Source: Verrucomicrobiota bacterium
GTDB lineage: Bacteria; Verrucomicrobiota; Verrucomicrobiia; Verrucomicrobiales; Akkermansiaceae
Assembly (NCBI GenBank): GCA_004293445.1
Contig: RDYP01000018.1
Location: forward strand, 1-46,152
Reading direction: 5' to 3'
Length of the DNA stretch: 46,152 bases
Made by a program: the position numbers and the translations under genes. The first letter of the stretch is position 1, and every line of letters begins with the position of its first letter. Of the stretch, positions 1 to 9,307 are shown in pieces. Under the pieces are notes generated by a model. It did no database searches, was not told the origin of the DNA, and was given only the letters and a program-made list of their open reading frames with translations.

Positions 1-98
1 CCTCGCCTACAGAACCCCAAACCAATACTACCTAGACCAATGCAAATCCGCAGCCTGAACATCACGAAAGGCTGTCCAACTTTGGAGGGAGCACTACA
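1..98 (+). mobile_element. Right end of an IS3-family insertion sequence (cut by window edge)
   Basis: The first 58 bases encode what looks like the last residues of an IS3-type transposase. About 15 bases after its stop comes a sequence starting TGTCCAACTTTGGAGGG and ending GCACTACA at 98. This resembles the terminal inverted repeat of IS3-family elements, which commonly end in a TGTCCAACTTTTGGGG-like block followed by CACT(A/T)CA. The left end lies outside the window, so the target duplication and the matching left repeat cannot be seen. The element ends only about 85 bases before the coaE-rho start codon, so its outward end may affect expression of that gene. The identification is by motif memory. 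Confidence 0.65.
2..58 (+). CDS. IS3-type transposase OrfB, C-terminal fragment
   Basis: The open frame from the window edge reads LAYRTPNQYYLDQCKSAA and then a TGA stop. The pattern (Y/L)xYRTPxxYY is typical of the extreme C-terminus of the DDE integrase-core transposase (OrfB) of IS3-family elements, where a 'YxTPxE(V/F)Y' block closes the protein. The presence of an IS3-like terminal repeat directly after the stop supports this reading. Only 18 residues are visible, so the catalytic DDE residues, the frameshift window and the intactness of the gene cannot be judged. Confidence 0.55.
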   Translation, partial: LAYRTPNQYYLDQCKSAA

Positions 99-183
99 GC
101 CTGTCACTGGCCGATAGATGGATTGGAACGTTCCCCTGAATTTGAGGGTTGATCCTTTGCGGTGCTCGTAACCAAGCTCTGTC

Positions 184-2097
184 GTGCTTGTTTTTGGTCT
201 CACGGGTGGGATTGCGAGTGGCAAATCGACCGCTTGCCGGGTTCTCGCAGGGCTCTTGCCGGACGCGGTAATCTTCGATGCCGATGCCTGTGTGCATCGG
301 CTTTTGTCGGTTCCTGGAGACCTGACGACAGCCATTGCCGCGTCCTTTGGTTCTGAGGTGATCCTTGAGGAGGGAGCAGTGGATCGTGCTCGCTTGAGGG
401 AGCGGGTTTTCAAAGATCCCCTCGCTCGTGAGGAATTGGAATCACTCATCCATCCTCTGGTCTGCGAGGAATGTCTTGAATCTTTGGAGAAGGCCCGCAA
501 AGTCGGGGTGTCCCTGTTTGTGGCGGACATCCCACTCTTGTTCGAAAATTCTTTCGATTTCGGGCAGGATGGCAATTTACTGGTCGCCGCCGGTTTTCCG
601 ACTCGTCACAAGCGTCTCCTTGATCGGAGCGGCATGGATGAAAGCACCGCGGAGGCCATTTTCGCGGCGCAAATGCCTCAGGAAGAGAAAATCCGCCGGG
701 CAGACCACGTTTTCTGGAACGAAGGTCCTATTTCCATTCTCGAAGCGCAGTGGCTGCGCTTCCTTCAATCCCACGCCATCATGAGCGAAGATACCCAGCT
801 CCCTGAGACTCCTGCCGCCGAGCAGGAGGCCGTTGCCTTGCCCCAAGTGATCGACATCAACGCTTTTCGTTCAAAATCGTTGGGCGATTTGCTTGCCATG
901 GCCGAAGCCGTGCCCGCCCGTATCACGCCGGGTGCTCCGAAAGCCCAGTTGATTTTCGAGCTTCTCAGTTTTTACGCGAACGAGGGCGCATCACTGGTTG
1001 GTGAGGGCATTGTTGAGCAAGCGAAGGAAAACTACGCCATGCTGCGGGATCCCGCTCGGAGTTTTAGAACTTCGCCGGATGATCTCTACGTTCACGGCAA
1101 TCTTCTCCGAGACCATCAGCTGAGGCCCGGAAATCGGGTGAAGGTTCGAATTCGTGCTCCCCGGGATCGCGACAAGTATCTGTCTGCCATTGAGGTTCTT
1201 GAGATCGAGGGGGTGCCAGTGGCGGAATTCGTGAGTCCTAAAGATTTTGACAAGCTCACGCCCCTGTTCCCCGATCGCCGGATCGTGATGGAGTCGGATG
1301 GTCCCGATGCAGTGGGGGTGCGTGTGCTTGATCTAATCGCGCCTCTTGGCAAGGGTCAGCGTGGGTTGATCGTCGCTCCGCCGCGTGGAGGAAAGACCAT
1401 CCTCCTCAAGCAGATTGCGAAGGCAATTCGGCGCAATCATCCGGAAATCGAGCTCATCGTGGTGTTGCTCGATGAGCGGCCTGAAGAGGTCACGGATTTC
1501 GAGGAAACAGTTGGCAGCACTGTGTATGCGTCGACTTTCGACGAGTCGCCACGTCGTCACGCCCAGGTCGCGGATCTCGTGATCGAACGTGCGCGCCGCT
1601 TGGTGGAGCAGGGAAAAGATGTCGTTTTGCTGCTTGACAGCTTGACCCGATTGGCTCGCGGGCACAACGCGGCTTCCCAAGGTGGACCGATTGGAAGCGG
1701 TGGGGTGAGTCCGGTCGCACTCCAGAAGTCCCGCAAGTTCTTTGGGAATGCTCGTAACGTGGAGGAGGGAGGAAGTCTCACCATTCTCGCTACCGCTCTG
1801 ATCGAGACCGAGAGCCGGATGGACGATGTGATTTTCGAGGAGTTCAAGGGCACGGGCAACATGGAGGTGCGTCTGGACCGCGAGCTCGCAGAGCGGCGGG
1901 TTTTCCCTGCGATCCACATCCCGCAAAGTGGCACGCGCAATGATGACCGACTCTATCATCCGGAGGAGTTCATCAAGGTTCTCGATATCCGTCGGCAGCT
2001 TGCTCAGTTGCCGATCGGCGATGCGATCGAGACGCTCTTGCGGAATCTTCGCTCCACCAAAACCAATGCCGAACTCTTGCTCCGGGGGCTGCGGTGA
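184..2097 (+). CDS. coaE-rho: Fused dephospho-CoA kinase (CoaE) - transcription termination factor Rho
   Basis: A single 637-residue frame with no stop between two complete proteins. Residues 1-199 are a CoaE, which phosphorylates dephospho-CoA in the last step of CoA synthesis: P-loop GGIASGKST (8-16), DAD (32-34), substrate motif DIPLLFENS (115-123) and lid region AAQMPQEEKIRRAD (161-174). Residues 200-637 are a Rho helicase: SAP-like N-domain (about 225-280), cold-shock RNA-binding domain (about 300-345), Walker A APPRGGKT (398-405), Walker B VVLLLDSL (480-487) and the R-loop GTGNMEVRLDRELAERR. Walker A has RG where E. coli has KA. The GTG at 184 is chosen because an in-frame TAA lies at 169. 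Residue 200 is an ATG (781) with no clear ribosome site, so separate Rho synthesis by internal initiation is possible. An IS end lies 85 bases upstream. Both domain calls are firm; the dual function is inferred. Confidence 0.93.
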   Translation: MLVFGLTGGIASGKSTACRVLAGLLPDAVIFDADACVHRLLSVPGDLTTAIAASFGSEVILEEGAVDRARLRERVFKDPLAREELESLIHPLVCEECLESLEKARKVGVSLFVADIPLLFENSFDFGQDGNLLVAAGFPTRHKRLLDRSGMDESTAEAIFAAQMPQEEKIRRADHVFWNEGPISILEAQWLRFLQSHAIMSEDTQLPETPAAEQEAVALPQVIDINAFRSKSLGDLLAMAEAVPARITPGAPKAQLIFELLSFYANEGASLVGEGIVEQAKENYAMLRDPARSFRTSPDDLYVHGNLLRDHQLRPGNRVKVRIRAPRDRDKYLSAIEVLEIEGVPVAEFVSPKDFDKLTPLFPDRRIVMESDGPDAVGVRVLDLIAPLGKGQRGLIVAPPRGGKTILLKQIAKAIRRNHPEIELIVVLLDERPEEVTDFEETVGSTVYASTFDESPRRHAQVADLVIERARRLVEQGKDVVLLLDSLTRLARGHNAASQGGPIGSGGVSPVALQKSRKFFGNARNVEEGGSLTILATALIETESRMDDVIFEEFKGTGNMEVRLDRELAERRVFPAIHIPQSGTRNDDRLYHPEEFIKVLDIRRQLAQLPIGDAIETLLRNLRSTKTNAELLLRGLR

Positions 2098-2313
2098 AGC
2101 GTTGCCAGCAAAGGTCGATCGCAAATATCGGATTGATATGAAAATTTTTTCTTTGGACTGGAAGTTTTTGCTGGGATCGATCGGTCGTTGCTTGGTCTGT
2201 CAGCCAAGCGGAAGTCTCTTTGAAGGATTTGCGTACGATTCGAGGGGCGTTCGTTAGAAACTAATCTGGTGTCGAATCGAGTCCTTGGTGCTTTCAACGA
2301 TCATTCTCAGGCA

Positions 2314-3381
2314 ATGTCGTCTTTTTCTTTGATTCAAAAACCCAACGAGCTGTCGTATTTACTCGAGCAGTTTACTCTTGGCGATCTTTGCGCGATCGAC
2401 ACTGAGGCGGATAGTCTGCACCGCTACCGGGAGTCCTTATGTCTGATACAGTTCTCATGTGGCGGGCGGAACGAACTGATTGATCCGTTAGGGTTGTCCG
2501 ATTTGGAGCCCTTACGCGATTTCCTAGGAGCTAGAACCGTCTGGATGCACGGGGCCGACTACGACATGACGATGCTGCGGCGGAGCTTCGGGGCTTTGCC
2601 GCCGCGGGTCTATGACACTCAGATCGGGGCGAGGTTGCTTGGGGTTCGTCGTTTCGGTCTGGCAGATTTGGTGGAACTGTATTTCGGGGTAGTGCTTTCG
2701 AAGTCTTCGCAAAAGGCCGATTGGGGGAAGCGTCCGCTTTCTCCGAAGATGATGGAATATGCACTCAATGATGTGCGCTATCTGCTGCCGATGGGGGAGA
2801 GGATTTGCCAGGAGCTTGAGGCAAAGGGGCGGTTCGAATGGTTCCTGGAGAGCTGTGAGGCGGCGCGGATCAAGGTGCTCGAGCGTGATGAGACTCGTGG
2901 TGAGCCATGGCGCATCCAAGGGTCAGGGCGACTTGACCGGCTCGGTCTGAATTACCTGAAATTCCTCTGGGAGTGGCGTGACGTCGAGGCCGCGGCATGG
3001 GATCGGCCCTCTTTCATGGTGCTGACCAATCGGCAATTGATCGAGTGGGGTCTCGCTCTCTCGAGTGGTAAGAGGATCGAGTTTCCACCCCATTACCGGC
3101 CCGAGCGCCGCAAACGTTTGATGGAGGCGCTGGATGCGGCTCGTGATCTCGACAAGGATCTGTGGCCGGAGAAGCCTCGTGGCCTGCGACGTCGCCGTGA
3201 TTCGGAGTTCGATACCCGTGTCGCGGCTTTGATTGCGGCTCGTGATCGCCGAGCGGCGGAGCTCGACATCGATGCGTCGTTGATTGCTCCCCGTTCGGTG
3301 CTGGAGTCGATTGCCGACGGGGAGAGCGATCCTGCTGAAGTGCTTTTGAACTGGCAGCGCGGTTGCTTGGGTATGGCTTGA
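2314..3381 (+). CDS. rnd: Ribonuclease D
   Basis: A 355-residue 3'-5' exoribonuclease of the DEDDy family, which trims tRNA precursors and other structured RNA ends. The metal-binding motifs are visible: AIDTEAD (D29, E31), HGADYDMTMLRR (D84) and YALNDVRYLL (Y149, D153). A C-terminal HRDC helical domain follows, with LNYLKFLWEWRDVEAAAWDRP. The length is close to E. coli RNase D (375). The ATG at 2314 is preferred over the in-frame GTG at 2269 because the extra 15 residues have no family resemblance. The 216-base gap before it shows no clear terminator. It is followed by gyrB on the same strand after 147 bases. Confidence 0.9.
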   Translation: MSSFSLIQKPNELSYLLEQFTLGDLCAIDTEADSLHRYRESLCLIQFSCGGRNELIDPLGLSDLEPLRDFLGARTVWMHGADYDMTMLRRSFGALPPRVYDTQIGARLLGVRRFGLADLVELYFGVVLSKSSQKADWGKRPLSPKMMEYALNDVRYLLPMGERICQELEAKGRFEWFLESCEAARIKVLERDETRGEPWRIQGSGRLDRLGLNYLKFLWEWRDVEAAAWDRPSFMVLTNRQLIEWGLALSSGKRIEFPPHYRPERRKRLMEALDAARDLDKDLWPEKPRGLRRRRDSEFDTRVAALIAARDRRAAELDIDASLIAPRSVLESIADGESDPAEVLLNWQRGCLGMA

Positions 3382-3462
3382 GCCGGGTCATTGCGGACGG
3401 ACTGTCTTTTTGGTCAAACCATCTGGGAATCAGTCGTTTGAGTCGATTTTTGTCGTCTCTGA

Positions 3463-6072
<2,610 letters not shown>

Positions 6073-6223
6073 TAGTGATCCACAACTTATACGCGGGCGA
6101 ATGATCGCGGCTCAAAGCCACAGGCTCCTTAGATGTCGCTTGCAAGAAAGCCCACCGAAATTCTCCGTCCGCAGCCTCTTCGTCTCCGCTAACGCGCTTT
6201 CCCGCGCCTGAAATTTTTCCCGC

Positions 6224-8914
6224 ATGTCCCAAGATTCGATCAAGCCCATCAATGTTGCCGAGGAACTTTCGAACTCCTTCTTGGAGTATTCGATGTCGGT
6301 CATCATCTCGCGCGCCCTGCCCGACGTTCGCGACGGTCTCAAGCCATCCCAGCGCCGCGTGCTCTATGCCATGCGCCAGCTTGGGGTGACGCCGGGCAAG
6401 GCTCACGTGAAGTGCGCGAAGATCGTCGGTGAGACGATGGGTAACTACCACCCTCACGGTGACCAATCGATCTACTCGACCCTCGTCAACATGGGGCAGC
6501 CTTGGTCGATGCGCGAGATGCTGGTCGACGGCCAGGGGAACTTCGGTTCGGTGGAAGGGGATGCCGCGGCGTCGATGCGATACACCGAGGCCCGTCTCCA
6601 CCCCTTGGGGATGGCGATGATGGAAGACCTCGACAAGGATACCGTCGATTTTCAGCCGAACTACGACGGGTCCCAAGAAGAGCCGTCCGTGCTCCCTTCC
6701 GCCTTTCCAAACTTCCTCGTCAATGGCGGCACCGGCATTGCGGTGGGTATGGCGACGAACCTCGCTCCGCACAATCTGGGTGAGGTCATTGATGGGATTT
6801 GCGCGCAGATCGATCACCCAGAGATCACGCTTCCGGAGTTGATGCAGTACATCAAGGGCCCGGACTTTCCGGTTTCATGCGAGATCCGCGGAATTCGCGG
6901 CATCGAAGAATACTTCCGCACCGGGCGCGGTTCGATGCGCCTTCGCGGCAAGGTGGAGATCGAGGAGAATGAAGGCGGGAAGTCGCTCATTGTGATCCGC
7001 GAGGTGCCTTATGGCGTGAACCGTGCGGTGCTGCAGGAGCGGATTGCGGAGTTAGTCGGTGAGAAGACTCTGACCGGTATCTCGGGGATGCGCGACTTGT
7101 CGGACGAAGAGACCCGCATCGAGATCGAGCTCAAGCGCGATGCTCGTCCGCAGGTGGTCGTTGCGCAGCTCTTCAAGCTGACTGCGCTGGAGACTTCGTT
7201 CAGCGTCAACATGCTGGCGATTCACAAGAATCGTCCCAAGCAGCTTTCGCTGAAGGAGGCGATCGATGCTTACATCGAGCACCGCCGCGAGGTCATCATT
7301 CGCCGGACGCGCTTCCTTTTGGGCAAAGCCGAGGAGCGTGCGGAGCTCCTCGAGGCCTACCTCCTGGCTCTGGGTCACCTTGACGATTTCATCAAAATCA
7401 TCCGCGATTCGAAGAATCGGGATGAGGCGCGCGAGCGTTTGGCAGCTTATGAATTCTCGACGGCCACCGCAGAGGGGCTGGGCATCCTGATTCGCTCGCA
7501 GGCGGCGGTGCAGGGAGATCGTTACGTGTTCAGCGAGCGGCAGGTGAATGCCATTCTCGAGCTGCGTTTGTATCAACTCACCGGTCTTGAGCGGGATAAG
7601 GTGAAGGGCGAATACGACGAGATCCTCGAAACCATCAAGGACCTCCTCGACATCCTGGCGCGCGAGGAGCGGGTGTTGACGATCATCAAGGACGAGCTGC
7701 GTGCTTTGAAAGAAAAGCATGCCACGCCTCGCAAGTGCCCGATTCTTGCCGAAGCGGGCGAGGTCGCGATGGAGGAACTCATCGCCAACGACGCGATGAT
7801 CGTGACTCTGTCGCATCGCGGCTACATCAAGCGCACTCCGGCGAGCGAGTATCGCCTGCAAGGTCGCGGAGGGAAGGGCTTGAAGGGGATGGAAACGAAG
7901 GCGACGGGCAAGGATGAGGCCAACGACTTCATCGAGCACCTCTTCTCGGTCCAAGCTCACGACTACCTGATGTTCTTCACCAACACCGGTCGGGTTTACG
8001 TCGAGCGTGTGTATCAACTTCCCGAAGGCTCGCGGACATCGACTGGCCGGAGCATCAAGAACGTGCTCGATCTGAAGCCGGAGGAGAAGATTGCCGCCTT
8101 GCTGCGTCTTGAGCGGAGCACGGATGAGAATGGCAACGACAACACCTTCCGTGAGGATGCGGGCTTCGTGTTCTTTGCGACGCGCAACGGCAAGGTGAAG
8201 AAGACCTCGCTTCACGATTTCCGCAACTACCGCAAGGCGGGGCTGACGGCGATCAATCTGGAGGAAGGCAACGATCTGATCGGGGTGAACCTCACCAGTG
8301 GTGAGGACGAGATCGTCCTCGTCACCCGGGATGGCATGAGCATCAAGTTCACCGAAGGTGTTTACAAGAAGCCGCTGGGCGAAGCGGTCGAAGGGGAAGA
8401 GCCGGCCGAAGAGGAGTCCGGCGAAGAAGACGCTGCCGAGGACGAAGGCAGGCCGCAGATCCGCCCGCAAGGTCGTGCGACCGCCGGCGTCACGGGGATC
8501 CGCATGCGCCCGGACGACTATGTGGTGGGCATGGCGATCGTCTCCGAAGATTCGATGTTGCTCGTCGCCTCGGAGAACGGTCTCGGCAAACGCACCGCTT
8601 TCTCCAGCTATCGCGCGCTCCGCCGCGGCGGACGTGGAGTCAAAACGCTCAACGTCACCGACAAGACCGGCAAGGTGGTCAGTGCGGTGGCGGTGACTGA
8701 GGAGGACGAGCTGATGCTGATGACTTCGACAGGCCAGAGCATCCGAATCCGAGTCAACGAGATCCGCGAGACAGGTCGGGTCGCCCAAGGGGTGAAGCTC
8801 CTGACGCTCAAGGAGGGTGAGAAATTGCAAGACATCGCCCTCGTCGTTCCTGATGGTGAGGATGCGACGGTGGAAGCGGTTGATTCCGAGGGCACGGAGG
8901 CTCCCAGCGAGTAA
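6224..8914 (+). CDS. gyrA: DNA gyrase subunit A
   Basis: The DNA cleavage and rejoining subunit, 896 residues. The N-terminal breakage domain has LEYSMSVIISRALPDVRDGLKP, the catalytic tyrosine Y120 in SMRYTEARL and VNGGTGIAVGMATNLAPHN. The C-terminal beta-pinwheel begins with the GyrA box in LQGRGGKGLKG, which identifies gyrase rather than topoisomerase IV; a second box-like RRGGRG lies near the end. The quinolone-contact segment reads HPHGDQSIYSTLV, so the positions matching E. coli S83 and D87 are Q81 and S85. A strongly acidic stretch (about residues 720-745, EGEEPAEEESGEEDAAEDEG) is inserted between pinwheel blades. The start ATG follows a gap with no clear ribosome site. The gene ends before a convergent small gene. 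Confidence 0.97.
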   Translation: MSQDSIKPINVAEELSNSFLEYSMSVIISRALPDVRDGLKPSQRRVLYAMRQLGVTPGKAHVKCAKIVGETMGNYHPHGDQSIYSTLVNMGQPWSMREMLVDGQGNFGSVEGDAAASMRYTEARLHPLGMAMMEDLDKDTVDFQPNYDGSQEEPSVLPSAFPNFLVNGGTGIAVGMATNLAPHNLGEVIDGICAQIDHPEITLPELMQYIKGPDFPVSCEIRGIRGIEEYFRTGRGSMRLRGKVEIEENEGGKSLIVIREVPYGVNRAVLQERIAELVGEKTLTGISGMRDLSDEETRIEIELKRDARPQVVVAQLFKLTALETSFSVNMLAIHKNRPKQLSLKEAIDAYIEHRREVIIRRTRFLLGKAEERAELLEAYLLALGHLDDFIKIIRDSKNRDEARERLAAYEFSTATAEGLGILIRSQAAVQGDRYVFSERQVNAILELRLYQLTGLERDKVKGEYDEILETIKDLLDILAREERVLTIIKDELRALKEKHATPRKCPILAEAGEVAMEELIANDAMIVTLSHRGYIKRTPASEYRLQGRGGKGLKGMETKATGKDEANDFIEHLFSVQAHDYLMFFTNTGRVYVERVYQLPEGSRTSTGRSIKNVLDLKPEEKIAALLRLERSTDENGNDNTFREDAGFVFFATRNGKVKKTSLHDFRNYRKAGLTAINLEEGNDLIGVNLTSGEDEIVLVTRDGMSIKFTEGVYKKPLGEAVEGEEPAEEESGEEDAAEDEGRPQIRPQGRATAGVTGIRMRPDDYVVGMAIVSEDSMLLVASENGLGKRTAFSSYRALRRGGRGVKTLNVTDKTGKVVSAVAVTEEDELMLMTSTGQSIRIRVNEIRETGRVAQGVKLLTLKEGEKLQDIALVVPDGEDATVEAVDSEGTEAPSE

Positions 8915-8930
8915 AGTCGCGCAACGAGGA

Positions 8931-8959
8931 CCTCTTCCCGTGCTGTTGCCGGGGGGAGG
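8931..8959 (+). terminator. Candidate hairpin terminator of gyrA
   Basis: CCTCTTCCCG and CGGGGGGAGG form a 10-pair RNA stem on the plus strand with two G-U pairs and a 9-base loop, 16 bases after the gyrA stop. On the minus strand two pairs would be lost, so it points in the gyrA direction. A short TCTTTT follows only after about 15 bases, so it is not a classic intrinsic terminator. Confidence 0.4.
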
Positions 8960-8975
8960 GGCGATGGCGGGTCTT

Positions 8976-9212
8976 TTAAGGTACTACGATCGCACGGACA
9001 GCGGTGCGCAGGTGCTGGGGGAAGTTCAGCTTGAAGTGGATGCACTTGTCGCGGGTCACCCAGAAGCTGGTGATGGCGGGGAGCTTTTCGTTTTCGAAGA
9101 GCTGCCGGAGGTCCCGGAGCAGGAGTTGGGACGGATGGCCTTTGAGGACGCGGATGCGGCCGGCCTGGACTTCGAACCATTGGACGGCGACGCGCTCGAT
9201 GAACTGGGCCAT
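8976..9212 (-). CDS. Small DUF3634-like protein
   Basis: A 78-residue frame starting MAQFIERVAVQWFEVQAG. The stretch GRIRVLKGHPSQLLLRDLRQLF followed by a short strand-rich tail ending FPQHLRTAVRAIV resembles the DUF3634 family, small proteins of unknown function in which a 'GxLxxxKGxxPxxFLxDxR' pattern recurs. The ATG at 9212 is chosen because a longer frame back to 9299 would run through the hairpin at 9248-9269 and adds Pro/Gly-rich sequence. It lies 95 bases downstream of dxs on the same strand and may be the last gene of that operon. It has no clear membrane segment in the chosen form. Function unknown; family call is moderate. Confidence 0.55.
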   Translation of the reverse strand: MAQFIERVAVQWFEVQAGRIRVLKGHPSQLLLRDLRQLFENEKLPAITSFWVTRDKCIHFKLNFPQHLRTAVRAIVVP

Positions 9213-9247
9213 GGAGTGAAGGAGCGCAGGGTGGAACGAGGCTGGTG

Positions 9248-9269
9248 CCCCGCCAGCAGGCTGGCGGGG
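9248..9269 (-). repeat. Perfect hairpin between dxs and the DUF3634-like gene
   Basis: CCCCGCCAGC and GCTGGCGGGG are perfect complements separated by two bases (AG), giving a very stable GC stem. There is no run of T on either side on either strand, so it is not an ordinary terminator. It could stabilise the 3' end of the dxs message or attenuate read-through into the small gene. Confidence 0.6.
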
Positions 9270-9307
9270 GTGAAAGCGGCAGCAGGGGCCGCAGTCCAAG
9301 GAAGGCC

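Noticed and set aside
7052-8830. 592-codon frame antisense to gyrA
   Set aside because: It mirrors a certain gene in a GC-rich genome and has no family pattern, signal or ribosome site.
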